64,000 nucleotides of DNA from Salvia splendens (Eukaryota; Streptophyta; Magnoliopsida; Lamiales; Lamiaceae), in NCBI RefSeq assembly GCF_004379255.2, contig NC_056035.1, positions 23,436,502-23,500,501 of the forward strand. Reading direction: 5' to 3'. The notes under the pieces were generated by a model. That model had not been told where the DNA came from, did no database searches, and saw only the letters and a program-made list of their open reading frames with translations. The position numbers and the translations under genes were made by a program. Below, piece after piece: positions 9,231-22,478 of the stretch. Numbering within the stretch: position 1 is the stretch's first letter; every line of letters starts with the position of its first letter.

Positions 9231-12200
9231 ATGGGAACACTACTTGACATGCCTGTTGCTGTTCTGTTTGATACGGGTGCATCGCACTCCTTTATATCAC
9301 ACTCCTGCGTAGATGCTTTAAAGCTTCCTACTGATGAACTTGAACATAAGGTGAATGTGTACTCACCAGTAGGAGGCCTTATAGACATTTCACAATCTTG
9401 CTCGAACATAGAATTTGTGGTGGGAGAACTTAGCTTAGTGGCTCACAATCTACATGTTATGCCAATGGAAAACGTTGACATTATTCTGAGAATGGACTGC
9501 CTAGCTGAAAACTATGCCACTGTTTGCTGCCTAGAGAGGCAAATTTCGTTACAAATCCCGGGGAAGGAGCCCACTACCTTCCACGGGATTCCAATGAATC
9601 AACGAACTTGGGTAATCTCGGCACATCAAGCAACTACGATGATTAGAAAGGGGCATCCTGCCTATCTTGTTTACCTGCAAGGGCATGACAAGAAAGAAAC
9701 GTTGAAGATGTGGCTGTAGTACGTGAGTTCCCAGACATTTTTCCCGACGCTTTGCCAGGACCGCCGCCTAATAGACAGTTGGAGTTTACTATCGACCTAG
9801 AACCAGGAGCCACACCAGTATCAAAGGCACCTTATAGGATGGCACCTACAAAGTTGGAAGAACTCAAAATTCAGTTACAAGAACTGTTGGACTTGGGTTT
9901 CATCAGACCCAGTGTATCGCCTTGGGGAGCACCTGTGCTATTTGTGAAGATGAAAGATGGAACGCTGAGAATGTGCATAGACTACCGGGAATTAAACAAA
10001 TTGACTCTCAAGAACAAGTATCCTCTGCTGAGAATAGATGACCTGTTTGACCAACTAAGGGGAGCAGGGGTATTTTCAAAAATTGATTTAAGGTCGGGAT
10101 ATCACCAACTGCGGGTACGAAGAGAAGATATACCCAAGACGGCGTTCCGAACAAGATATGGGCATTATGAGTTTGTAGTAATGCCGTTTGGACTAACTAA
10201 TGCACCTGTGGTATTCATGGACTTAATGAATCGAGTATTCCACCCATACTTGGACAAGTTCATCTTGGTGTTCATAGATGATGTGCAAGTTTACTCGAAA
10301 AATGAAAAAGAACACGAGGAACACCTAAGGATCACCCTATAGACACTGAGAACTGAGAAGTTGTACGCTAAGTTCAGTAAGTGTGATTTCTGGCTAAAGG
10401 AAATGAACTTTTTGGAACATATTGTGACGGCCGAAGGGATTCGAGTTGAGCCTACAAAAGTGGAGGCCGTACAACAGTGGAAGACGCCAAAGACCCCAAA
10501 TGAGATTCGGAGTTTCCTGGGTCTTGCAGGATACTACTGAAGATTTATCGAAGGATTCTCCAAAATTGCAAGGCCGATGACCCAACAACTGAAGAAAGGG
10601 ATTAAGGTCAATTGGACATCGGAGTGTGAGGCTAGTTTTCAGTTGTTGAAAGAGAAGTTGACCACTACACCTATTCTAGACTTGCCAGAACCGGGAATAG
10701 ACTATGTGGTTTACACTGACGCGTCTAAGGTTGGACTTGGATGTGTATTGATGCAGAACGGTAAGGTGATTGCCTATGCATCGCGTCAATTGAGGCCACA
10801 CGAGCTAAATTACCCCACTCATGATTTGGAATTAGCAGCCGTTGTGCATGCTTTGACGATTTGGAGGCACCATCTCTACAAAGTTCGGTGTAAGATTTTT
10901 ACTGATCATAAGAGTCTAAAATACTTCTTTGAGCAGAAAGACTTGAACACAAGGCAACGCAGATGGCTCGAGCTAGTTAAGGATTACGACTGTGGCATTA
11001 ACTATCATCCGGGCAAAGCAAATGTAGTGGCAGATGCACTGAGCCGGAAAGCCCAACCACAACTGGCTACTTTTCTCACTCAAGAAGGAAATCTGATTCG
11101 TGAATTTAGCAAGATGCGATTGGAAGTAGTGAGAGCCCCTGAGACCGTAAAAGGAAAGATCGCCACCTTAGTAATTGCACCCGACCTGTGGACAAGGATA
11201 AGATAAGGTCAAAGAAATGATAAAGATTTGGAGAAGGTTCGACTAAAGGTAAGGAAAGGTGAGCAAGAGAAGTTCCGAGAAGAGGCTGACAATGCTCTCA
11301 CCTACGAGGGAAGGCTATGTGTGCCGAATGACGATGGACTTCGAAATGAAAATTTGACTGAGCCACACGAGACTCCGTATACCGCTCATCCTGGAGGTAC
11401 AAAGATGTACCATGATCTGAAGGGATCATTCGGGTGGGATGGGATGAAGAGGGATATCGCTTCGTTTGTGGAGAAATGCTTGGCTTGCCAGTAAGTGAAA
11501 GCTCTGCATCAACGACCCTATAGGAAGTTGCAACCGCTAAAAATTCCGGAATGGAAATGGGAACACATCACCATGGATTTTGTGATGGGTTTACCAAAAA
11601 CTCGACAAGGGAATACTGCCATCTGGGTAATCATAGACCGCCTCACTAAAAGTGCACATTTTACACCTATTCCCATAACTCATGGATCCGACAAGCTAGC
11701 CCGAATTTATGTGAAAGAAATTATTCGGCTACATGGAGTGCCCGTAACAATCACGTCAGACCGAGACACAAGATTCACTTCGAGATTTTGGATAAGCCTG
11801 CAACGAGAGCTTGGTACTCGATTAAATTTTAGTACTGCTTTTCATCCACAAACCGATGGACAGTCCGAGAGAACGATCCAGACTCTTGAGGATATGTTGA
11901 GAGCCGTAGTTCTTGACAGAGGAGAAAATTGGGAAGTCGTACTGCCGTTAATCGAGTTCGCCTACAACAACAGTTTCCAGGAAACGATAAATACGGCCCC
12001 ATATGAAGCATTGTATGGGAGGAAGTGTAGATCACCACTCTACTTGGATGAGGTTGGTAAAAGGAGAATACTTGGGCCAGATTCAGTAGAAGAAATGATT
12101 GAGATTGTTCGACAAATTCGTCAAAGGATAAAAGAAGCTCAAGACAGAAAGAAGTCATATGCCGATGTCCGGCATACCGATTTACCGTTTAACGCTGGAG

Positions 12201-12622
12201 ATAAAGTTTTCTTGAACGTATCTCCGTCGAAGGGGATAACGAGGTTTGGTGTAAAGGGTAAGTTGAAACCACGTTACGTAGGGCCTTATGAAATTCTTGA
12301 GAAAGTGGGACCCGTAGCGTATAGGTTGGCACTACCACCGAGTTTTGAGACCGTGCATAATATTTTTCATGTGTCGCAATTAAGAAAGTAAGTGTTCGAT
12401 CCCAAACACGTGGTTCACCAAGAAGAAATGATTTTGAATCCCGACTTGAGTTATGAGGAGAAGCCCGAAGCTATTCTGGACATGAAGGTGCAAGAATTGA
12501 GAAATAAATCAATTGCGTCCGTGAAAGTGCTTTGGAAACATCATGGTCACGAGGAGGAAACTTGGGAACTCGGGGATAAAATGAAAGAGAAATACCCGGA
12601 GTTGTTCGTTAGAGATGAGTAA
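9231..12622 (+). pseudogene. pol: pol of element A: protease, RT, RNase H, integrase, chromodomain-like tail
   Basis: The protease holds [10 protein letters not shown]. The RT carries [19 protein letters not shown] and an intact FIDD box; RNase H begins [10 protein letters not shown]. The integrase has the zinc-binding HX..H..CLAC segment and a DDE core (MDFV, SDRD, TDGQSE), followed by a chromodomain-like C-terminus (EAILDMKVQELRNKS..). Damage: frameshift near 9695 and stops at 10340, 10538, 11204, 11492 and 12389. Several stops fit C-to-T changes (for example CGA to TGA at 10538 and CAA to TAA at 11492). It cannot make a functional polyprotein. Confidence 0.88.
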
Positions 12623-12657
12623 ATTTCGGGACGAAATTTCTGTTAATGTGGGTAGAA

Positions 12658-15418
12658 TGTTACACCCGTACTTTTAAAGTACTAAATTAGTATATTTCTT
12701 AAAAAATATATAATAATAAAATTTTATCATCATGTTATGCTTCTCGTTAATTTGCTTTGGAATGGACTATAGTATTTAGGTGTTTTGATGTGGAATGAGA
12801 CGTCCCTTTTAGTTAATTGTGGAGTTTTTCTAGGAGACGTGCTCGAAAGTTCCGTTGATGTAAGGACGTTGTTGTTGCTATGCTTGGCATGATTAAATGA
12901 GATGGAATTTATAGTACTTGGAACAACACCAAGCTACTACGAGGCAAATAATAATTTTTCTAAACGAAAGGAAACGAACAAAAATAAATATAAATACTTG
13001 GGCTTCTCAATTAAAATTGGAGTCCAAATATTTTTATAAAAATGGCTTTGGGCCATAACAATAAAAAAAGTCCAACAAATAAATAATTATACAAATTTGC
13101 AACTAAATGAGCCCAAACAATTTAATTAAAGTTGTGGGAGATGTCCATGAGCCCAATTCATTTCTAGAAATGGCTAGTGCAAGCCCAAAAATTTTTCTTC
13201 TTCTTCCTTCTTCCTTTGTGCGCCGATTCCTTCCACCATGGGGGCTCTCCATCTTTCAACCCCTCCACCTTCCACCTCCCCCATTTAATCCTACACCCAA
13301 AGGTCATGCATTAATACAAAAGTTCCTTCATGTATCCCATACCCTACTCCTCACAATATACTTTACAACAAGAACAAAGAGAGAGCCGAGAGAGAGCCGA
13401 GAGAAGAAGAAGAAGAAGAAGAAGTAGAAGAAGTTGCTGCCATTCTTTCTTCCCAACCAAGTTTAATTCTTTGAGGTATAAACTCTACCCGTTCTCAAAA
13501 GCACAAATTTTGTTCGCATGTATCTCATCACATATTTCATACATCCACCTCCCACAAATAATTCAAACAAATTCAACAATAAACATCAATCGAACACCCG
13601 CCGTGGTTAATTGAAAACACGAAAGAACATAATTTAGTAAGGAGAACGTATCTTGCGGGACGTTTCGGGGTAGTTCGGAGTTGTTCCGGGCTTGTTCGAA
13701 GTGGTTTAGGGGGGGAGGCAGCCGGCAGTGGCGGCTGGCGAACAGCAGAGTCACCGCCGGACCCTGCGACGGCCAACCTGGCGACTGGACGACGGCAGGC
13801 GAGGCTGACCGGCGAGCAGCAGCGGCGGCCCGCGAACAGCAGTGACGGCGACTCTGGCCGCACAGCGACGACAGAGACAGCACGGAGATGTAGGCGAACA
13901 ACAGCCGGATCAACAACTCTTCCGGTAGATTGACGGCGGCAGTAGGACTCCTCTCACCGAGCCGGCGGCTCCGACGGAAGAAAAGGGAGAGACGTGGAAT
14001 TTTGGGGAGTTAAAAAAAAAGTTTGGGCTTTGATTTAATTATTGGGGCTTTGTTTTTTTTGAGTTGGGCTTTTGTTTTTTTTGCAGAATTTGGGCCTTAT
14101 AATTTTAAATTGGAGGTCTTATTTAAAGTTTGGGCCTCTTTTATGTTTATTTGGGGCTCCTCAACTAATTGGAAGTATAGTGTGAGGAGAATAATTGATC
14201 CTTGGGCCGATAATTTAATTGTGGCGAATTATTAAATTATTTTCGAAATATTTTGAAGTATGAATAATTTATCCCAAGGCAGAAATAAATATAATTGCGA
14301 AGAGAAATAGTTGCGATAATTTAATTATGTGCTTAAATATTTTTGGGAATCTTTTCCGACACCATGGAAAATACGAGGAGCCAACGGAGGAAAGTATAGG
14401 CATAAGCGGCCGACAAGCATCGCACGCGACGCCTTGGGCGGCCGCCGAATAATCGAAAATGCATGGAAACCGAGAAAACGAGATAAAAGACTTTAATTAG
14501 AGTGCATGCATTCTAAATTTCTTCGTTACTGAGATTGATGTATACATGTATTTTTTTTGAAAATGTGGTTCGCACGCCCGCTAAAGTTAGATCGGGAAGT
14601 TGTTTAAGGAAATCACTAAGCTTTTGAGGTGGGCTTTATTACTTAAACTCCTTTACTTGCAATGATATGTATATGGTGAGATAAGGGTGGTTTAAATGTT
14701 AAGTCATGCCGTATTTTATGTTTTGAATTGCCTATCTGATTGTCTACTAGGATAATGTCCTACTATACTTTGATGGTTAACGAATTCGGGTCTAACTAGG
14801 GTCTATGCCCTACTTAGGCTAGTGCATTGATGGGGATCGTGAGCCGTCCTTTGGGTCGGTCGGTCTAGTGATCGAGTTTGTGGCCACATTCTCGTTTCGC
14901 ATGATGGTTCAGATATGGTATATGATGGAGGATGACGATGACATTGTCCGCGCGGACACTCTATTATTTAAGGAATGATTTTAGTGTTTCTCGGCCCTTT
15001 TAAAGTAAAACCCTAGTTTCAGTCAATGATGGCTGACATAACTTTATCGATAAAATGTATTCCAGGCATGAGTTCACTGAGTGCATCAAGTACTCAGCCC
15101 CTGCATGTGTTTTCCCTATGTGCAGGTTGAGCATGGACGGGAGACGAAGGATTGTTGAGCATTGGACCGAGACCATATTCAATAAACGTTCTGGTTGCTA
15201 TTGTGTCTTCATACATAGTAGTAGCTGACTCTCAAATGATTCCGCTACTCTAAGTCTTAAGAACTCTTATGTTTTCTTTAATCCGTTGAACTATTTTTAT
15301 TCAAACTATTTTGCTTCGTGATCTGAGACTATGATTTGATAATGAAGTTTCGTCTTTTGATCTACATGTCGTACCCCTTTGATTGTTTTCCCCCTTCTTC
15401 CCCGCTTCTTAATTCCCC
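12658..15418 (+). mobile_element. Element A 3' LTR (3'-truncated)
   Basis: Begins TGTTACACCC after the purine-rich tract GTGGGTAGAA, preceded by the TTTCGGGACGAAATTTC motif that all gypsy elements here carry after pol. It matches the 5' LTR from 13422 on but stops in AATTCCCC at 15418, about 52 bp short of the expected CGTGACA end. There it is fused to a mid-LTR segment of the host array. It contains the shared stem-loop block near 14785-14815 and the GCAG site at 15125. Confidence 0.8.
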
Positions 15419-15921
15419 GTGAAGGGATGGGCGGCGATTCACCAAAAAACACATAACTCCTCTGTGCGTTCAACGGAGAGAAAGAGAGCTGGAAAACGTG
15501 ACGCCGAGGAGAAACGCCGGCGGCACTTTGTCGCTGACCGGAGTGACGCGCCAAAGCATGGGAGAAGAGGAGCGACAAATTTTTGATTTGGATATTTTTA
15601 ATTTAGGGTTTTTACTTAGGGGAAGAAGAGAGAGTTTTGGGAGTATAGCCGATGGAGGAGGGGAGAGTATATTTGAACTTTTTGGCCACCTCCACATTTT
15701 GAGAATTTTGGGTCATGTGTTTTGGGCTGCCTAAATTAAATTACTGGACCACCTTAATTAAATGGTTTAGGGCCAGTGGAAATAATTTTTAGTTGGGCTG
15801 CTCAAATAAATGGATAAATCTCAAGTCTTTGGACTAGAATAATAAATAAATGGACTAGTTGCTTTTAAACGATGTGCTCGTCGAAGTTTAACAGATTATT
15901 CCCTAGACCTCCACAGTAAAT
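15419..15921 (+). mobile_element. LTR1, downstream part (array B/C family)
   Basis: Matches mid-LTR sequence of LTR2 (about 24040-24535) and LTR3 (about 41455-41955), including the CAACGGAGAGAAAGAAAGCT-like region and the conserved TGGACTAGTTGCTTTTAAACG segment. It is the continuation of LTR1 beyond element A; about 1.1 kb of LTR between the two parts is missing. At about 15921 it switches directly into protease-coding sequence, so the rest of the LTR, PBS, leader, gag and half the protease were deleted. Confidence 0.7.
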
Positions 15922-15929
15922 TATAGGTG

Positions 15930-18900
15930 ATATTGATGTGGAGCGTCGACATCATATTAGGAATGGATTGGTTAGCCGAGAACTATGCTACTATCCATTG
16001 CAAAGAGAGACAGATAGCTTTGCAATACCCAGGGATGGAACCCGTAATCTTCCACGGAATCTCCATGAGATGACGAAAGTCCATAATTTCTGTACTACAA
16101 GCAACCACCATGATGAGGAAGGGATGCCTTGCATACTTCGTCTATCTGAACGGAGAAGAGAAAGAAGACCGAAAGATAGAGAATGTAGCAGTGGTACAGG
16201 AATTTCCCGATGTTTTTCCTGAAGCACTACCAGGACTGCCGCCAGACAGGCAACTAGAATTCACAATCGATCTGGAACTAGGATCAGCCCCAGTATCGAA
16301 GGCACCGTACAGAATGGCACCGAAAGAGTTAGAAGAACTCAAGATACAACTACAAGAACTACTAGACCTGGGTTTCATCCGACCCAGTGTATCACCATGG
16401 GACGCACCAGTACTCTTCGTGAACAAGAAAGATGGGACATTGAGGATGTGTAACGACTACCGAGAGTTGAACAAGTTGACCCTCTACCGAGGATTGACGA
16501 CCTCTTTGACCAACTGCGAGGAGCCGGTGTATTTTCAAAAATGGACTTAAAGTCGGGTTATCACCAACTGAAGGTCCGACAGGGCGATATACCCAAGATT
16601 GCATTCCGCCCCAGATATGGCCATTACGAGTTCACTGTAATGCCTTTTGGGCTTACAAATGCCCCAACTGTGTTCATGGATCTAATGAACTGCGTGTTCC
16701 ACCGATGCCTGGACAAGTTCGTCCTAGTCTTTATATACGATGTGCTCATCTACTTGAAGAACGAGAAGGAACACGAGGAACATTTGAGGAACACTTTGGA
16801 GACGTTAAGAGCCGAAAACCTCTATGCTAAGTTTAGCAAGTGTGAGTTCTGGCTTAACGAAGTAAATTTCCTTTGACACATAGTGACGGCAGAAGAGATT
16901 CGAGTAGACCCTGCCAAAGTAGAAGTAGTACAACGTTGGCAGTCACCAACGACACCCAATGAAATTCGGAGTTTCTTAGGATTGGCCGGATACTACCGAA
17001 GATTTATTGAGGGATTTTTCAAAATAGCAAGGCCAATGACTGAACAACTTAAGAAAGGAGTTAAGGTCAATTAGACACCAGAATGTAAAGCAAGTTTCCA
17101 GCTGTTAAAGGAAAAGTTGACCACAACATCAGTTCTAGCCGTGCCGGAATCGGGGACAAGTTAGACTCGGATGCGTGATAATGCAAAATGGTAATGTGAT
17201 TGCATATGCATCACGCTAACTCAGGCTGCACGAGTTAAACTACCCAGAATTAGCTGCAGTGGTACATGCCTTGAAGATTTAGAGACACCATCTCTACGGA
17301 GTTCGATGTGAGATCTTCACGGACCATAAAAGCCTCAAATACTTCTTTGAGCAGAAAGATGAACATGCGGCAATGCAGATGGCTTGAATTAGTAAAGGAT
17401 TATGATTATGGTATAATTTATCACCCAGGCAAGGCGAACGTAGTGGCAGACACCTTGAGCAGAAATTCTACACCCCATTTGGCCACTTTCTTCACACAGA
17501 ATGATGACCTGATACGTGAGTTTGCTAAGATGCGGTTAGAGGTCGTAAGGACACCTGAAACGGTGGAAAGTGGGATCGCCACCTTGGTGATAGAGCCACA
17601 TCTAAGGGTCAGGATCATCGAAGCTCAAAGACATGATGAAGCATTGGAGAAAATCCGTCTGAGAGTGAGGACGGGGAAGGAAGAAGGTTACCGCGAAGAA
17701 GCGGATAACGCCCTCACTTTTGAAGGAAGACTGTGTTTTCCCAATAACGAGGCACTCAGAAATGAGATCATGAGTGAAGCACACGAAACGACATACACTG
17801 CTCACCCTGGGAACACAAAGATGTATCAGGATATGAAGAAGCAATTATGGTGAGATGGCATGAAGAGGAGCATATCATCTTTTGTAGAAAGATGCCTGGC
17901 ACGCCAGCAAGTGAAGGCTCTACATCAACGGCCCTATGGAAAGTTGCAGCCCAGAATGAAAATGGGAACACATCGCGATGGATTTCGTGACGGGACTGCC
18001 AAAGTCCCAACGAGAGAATACTGCCATTTGGGTGATTATAGATCGCCTCACTAAAAGTGCTCACTTTATACCAATCCATATCACGTATGGATCGGACAAG
18101 TTAGCCCAGATCTATGTGCAGGAGATCATACGCTTACATGGAGTACCGATAACAATCACTTCAGACCGTGATTCAAAGTTTACTTCTAGATTTTGGATAA
18201 GCCCGCAGCGAGAGCTAGGCACTCGGTTGAACTTCGGTACTACATTCCATCCGCAGACGGATGGGCAGTCTGAAAGGACGATCCAGACATTAGAAGATAT
18301 GTTGAAAGCCGTAGTGCTCGTCCGTGGAGGAAACTGGGAGCCGGTACTACCACTTATAGAGTTTGCTTACAACAACAGTTATCAAGCAACTTTAAATATG
18401 GCCCCATATGAAGCACTGTTGTCACAACCGCCCATACTAGGGTTACTACAAACGCGGCGATCGTGACCAACATGCATGGACAGCGTTTTAAAAGAAAACT
18501 TAATTAAATTAAAGGCAGAGAAAAAAACATTTTTGTTTAAAGAAGTTTAAGGTTGAAATTGTACTATTAATTAGAAATGACTCATGATAAATACTTTTAA
18601 AAGAAGCAGCGGAGAAAATAAACTTTAAGAAACCCAATTAACTTCTAAAGTAAAATATTTAATTTAATTCACGGAAAACACCATTTTCGAAGACAACGTA
18701 ATTACTTGGTTAAAACCTAACACCACCATACATGTTCAAACACAATACGGAAACGATTTAAAGTCTTGAGACATAGTTATTAATATAGCAGCGGAAAATA
18801 CGGTTTAAAGAGAGTCAAGGATAACGTCTATGTATGAAGACACAACGCATCCTAGGTTCTTAGGCCAACTCAACATCCTCTGCAACATCTCGCTCAACCT

Positions 18901-21900
18901 GCACATAAGAAAAATAATATACAAGGCTGAGTACTTGTTGTACTCAATGGGCTTATGCCGAAAACAGTTTATATTAGTTATGTCATCCATACCAGTGATC
19001 TCGAGTTTTATATGTATTAAGAAATATCACGAGAACACAAAACATTTCAAGTCTGGCCAGACAATTTATCTCCCCACTTTTCACATCATTCCATCAATCA
19101 CAATCATCATATCACAGTGCGACGAAAGTGTGGCCACACTATTCACCCACGAGACCGGCCGACTAGACGGCTCACGGTCCCACCAGTGTACACAGCCTGA
19201 TAGGGTTTGCGGCCCTACTCAGACCCGAATTCGTTTCACAACACAGCCCTATAGCCTAACGGAGCAAGCTCAGACGAACTAGGCATCAGGCAACAATCTC
19301 ACAAACAAAAACATGGCATGACATAACAGTTAAACCACCCTTATAACACCACGTAATATTTTCGGAAAATAAAAAGGTTTGAAAAGAAAGTCCACCTCGT
19401 TCGCTTAACAAATCAAATTCCAACTTATGGAAACTCTCGTTCCTCAAGCTCACGTATACACAATCACCCTTGTCAACGACAACACAATCAACCTTCCATA
19501 AGTTTATATTATCATGCATGTCCTATTGTTCCTTTTTATCGTTCTCTTACCCATCCCATCATTCACCAACACAAAGAGGACATGTCATAAATTTTCTCAA
19601 CACGTCACACATAATCACATCATAGGATACCTTCTCAAATCATACATGCACCAAGTAATTCATCAAAACTTAGCAATAAGTGATATTTTCACATATCAGC
19701 AAAACTGGCAGAACTGTGCGGTTGGTTTGTACAAATCACCAAAAATTCATCCGACCTCATATGAAGCTAAAATTTTGTCACAACACAGCAGACTCATTCA
19801 AGTTCATTCAGGTAAATTTTCACACTCAAATCATATCATTTGATCAGTCAAAACATTAATACAACTCTCTGGTCGGAATATAAAAATTCTGGCAGCATTG
19901 CACAGTTCATTTGAAAAATTCATGATAAATTCATAAAATGTCCAATAAGGCTGAAATTTTTACAAGACTCAGAAGACACTTCAAAATTTCACATAGTTCA
20001 AGAATCACATCAATCAGAGGTCATTAATCGGTCAAACAGATTTCGAAACGTTTTGGTCGAGAACACACGTTACTGATAGAATTGCGCAGTCGACTTCAAA
20101 CATTTTTCAAAAATTCAATTTTCGACAAAAAGGGCTGAAATTTATACGAGACACAGAGCACACCTCGAAATTCACTCAGTAAAATATTCATACCAAAATT
20201 CGATCGTTTGTTAGGTCAATCACACATCAGGAAATACTGTTCGAACGTCACAGATTTCAGACTCACAATTTCGAAATTAGGGTTTCTTTCCCAATCATCC
20301 AAACACAAATTCTCATGCTTATAACACACCATCATGCTTGATAAGACTCTCTTAAATATGTTTTCACATAAACTTAGATCATTCACCAAAGATTCAAATC
20401 AAACTTCACACAATTCAATCAAAAATCGCATAACTATCAAAGTTCTCAAGCAAACTCACTTTCCCACCGATTAACTTTGCGATCTATGATTCCTACACCC
20501 ACTACATGCATGTAGGATTCAAGAACATGGTTCAAACGAAAGGAATGAGGAAAAGTGAGCAAATATACCTTCTTTGACAAAAATGAATCGGTAGAAACAA
20601 TGAACGATGCGATTCGTCGGAGACTCTTGAAAATAACTTTAATGGTTGCAAGAACAAGGCTTGATTGGAGGATTTTTGGAGAGAAAGAGTGGGAGAGGAG
20701 GGACAAACGTGTGAGGGAAAGAGAGGGAGAGGGGTGGATGATTTTGGTGAGGGAGGGTGGGGGCTAGGGTTTGTTTAAGTGGTATTTATATTCTAGGTTT
20801 AAGTCTATGAGTAAATTAAATAAATAAATTATGGAGAATTAAAATATAGGCTAATGAATAAAAATTCCACAATTATAAGAAGCCTAATTTTCAAAAATTA
20901 GGGCTGCAATTAAACAAGGAATTTTTTTTTTTACATGGAGAGAAATAAATCCACAATTTAGGAAATAAAACAATGAGTATTCCATAAACAAGGGAACAAA
21001 ATAAATTAAATCTCCAAGTAGGAAAAATGAAGTAAGGGCCGAAAATTTAAGGGGAATTGCACAAGGGAATTATTTAAATCCTCAATTAAATAGAATAGAA
21101 TTTAAATTTGGTAATTTCTTTATGGGAAAAAGGCTCCCATAAAATAGGTAACAAATAATTATATTCCCACAAGGAAAAATACTAGTGTAGGCCGTGTGAC
21201 ATGAAGGATACAATATAAGGAAATGTTCACATCCCCAATTAATTTGGCATAGGTATTAGTATGGTATTTAATTGAATAAAAAGGGATCCCACAAAATAGG
21301 AAACAAATAAATTATCCTCCAAAATTAGTGAAGGGGCCGAAAATTATTAGGCTTAAATAGCCAAGGAAATATTTCAACTCTCTATTTATTTTGGGTGAAG
21401 AAATAATAGGTGGCATGATTTAATTGGATTTAATTCAAAAGAAAGGAGTCAACAAAGCACCAATTAAATCAAAGAAAATAATTCATCCTCCTATTTTAAA
21501 TAGGAGATTTTCGAAACTCCCAAGGATAATAGGCTAGAGTTCGAATTTCATGTAGTGCCATTTAGGGATCATTTGGTTTGGATTTAAATTTGGATAAATA
21601 TCCCAAAACAATTAATTAAATCCATGAAATGAAATACTATTTCAATAATTAGGAAGGGCCGAAATTTCCCATGAATTGGCTCGAAAAAAATAAATGCATG
21701 ATCCTACTAATTATTTTCCCCACATTGGAAAATATAAAATATCAAGCACTTCATTCCACATCACTCACGACAATTATTTCACGCAATTCACTTAATCTCA
21801 TAGAAACAAAAGTTTCATAATTGAAAATTTCAAATAAACATATAAAAAGAGTCACAAAAAATTGGGATGTTACAACTGTATGGGAACAAATGTAGATCAC

Positions 21901-22478
21901 CACTTTACTGGGATGAAGTCGGTGAGAGAAAGATTCTTGGACCGGACTCTGTAGAAGAGATAATAGAAATTGTCCGACAGATCCGAGAAAGAATCAAGGA
22001 AGCTCAAGATAGGCAAAAATCTTGCGCAGATGTTCGTAGAACCGATCTACAGTTCAAGGCGGGAGACAAAGTTTTCGTGAAAGTATCTCCGTCAAAAGGG
22101 ATAACAAGATTCGGTGTCAAAGGCAAACTAAGACCGCGTTTCGTCAGACCCTATGAAATCCTGGAAGAAGTCGGGCCAGTGGGATATAGATTGGTGCTAC
22201 CACCGAGTTTCGAAAATATGCACAACATTTTTCATGTGTCACAATTGAGTAAATATGTGTTTGACCCCAAACACATAGTCCACCAAGAGGAGATGGTGTT
22301 GGAACCAGATTTAAGGTATGAAGAAAAATCAGAGGCAATCTTGGATCGAAAGATAAAAGAATTGAGGAATAAATATTTTGTAAAGGTGAAAGTTCTATGG
22401 AAACATCATGGCCATGACTAAGCTACATGGGTACTTGAAGACAGGATGAAAGAAAGATACCCAGAGCTTTTTGAATGA
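15930..22478 (+). pseudogene. pol: pol remnant of array internal region B, split by a solo LTR
   Basis: Starts inside the protease at [13 protein letters not shown] and runs through RT, RNase H, integrase and the chromodomain-like tail to a TGA at 22476-22478. The piece from 18420 to 21874 is an inserted solo LTR; coding resumes at YGNKCRSPLYWDEV. Damage is heavy. A short RT deletion lies after NKLTL. The FIDD box reads FIYD, losing a catalytic Asp. Stops occur near 16874 and 17072, and the RNase H YTDAS segment is deleted near 17155. The integrase zinc motif CLAC reads CLAR, with a small deletion near 17950, and a stop lies at 22419. PPT and LTR2 follow in order. Confidence 0.8.
18420..21874 (-). 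mobile_element. 3.45-kb solo LTR of another gypsy family, minus orientation
   Basis: Read on the minus strand it begins TGTAACATCCC and ends GGTTGTGACA. Identical 5-bp duplications ACTGT (18415-18419; 21875-21879) flank it, and the interrupted integrase gene resumes precisely afterwards. No PBS, PPT or coding domain lies inside, so it is a solo LTR left by LTR-LTR recombination. It holds the shared gypsy LTR block in reverse: stem-loop at 19201-19219 with loop CCGCAAA, the GAGT..ACTC motif near 18930-18950 and the CAG site at 18899-18900. The distal third (about 20800-21870) is AT-rich without features. Confidence 0.85.

Larger units (their letters stand above)
4521..15418 (+). mobile_element. 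Element A: Ty3/gypsy chromovirus nested in LTR1, both outer LTR ends lost
   Basis: Order: 5' LTR (4521-6587), PBS, leader, extra ORF (7180-7869), gag, protease, RT, RNase H, integrase with a chromodomain-like tail (to 12622), polypurine tract, 3' LTR (12658-15418). The 5' LTR lacks about 760 bp of its start and the 3' LTR lacks about 52 bp of its end, so no target duplication remains. The Del/Tekay-type chromovirus lineage is inferred from the long LTRs and the C-terminal block ending KYPELF. Many stops and frameshifts make it inactive. Confidence 0.8.

Noticed and set aside
18830..19843. ORFs of 60-150 codons inside the solo LTR
   Set aside because: No similarity to gag, pol or host proteins. 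They overlap the conserved non-coding LTR blocks in antisense.
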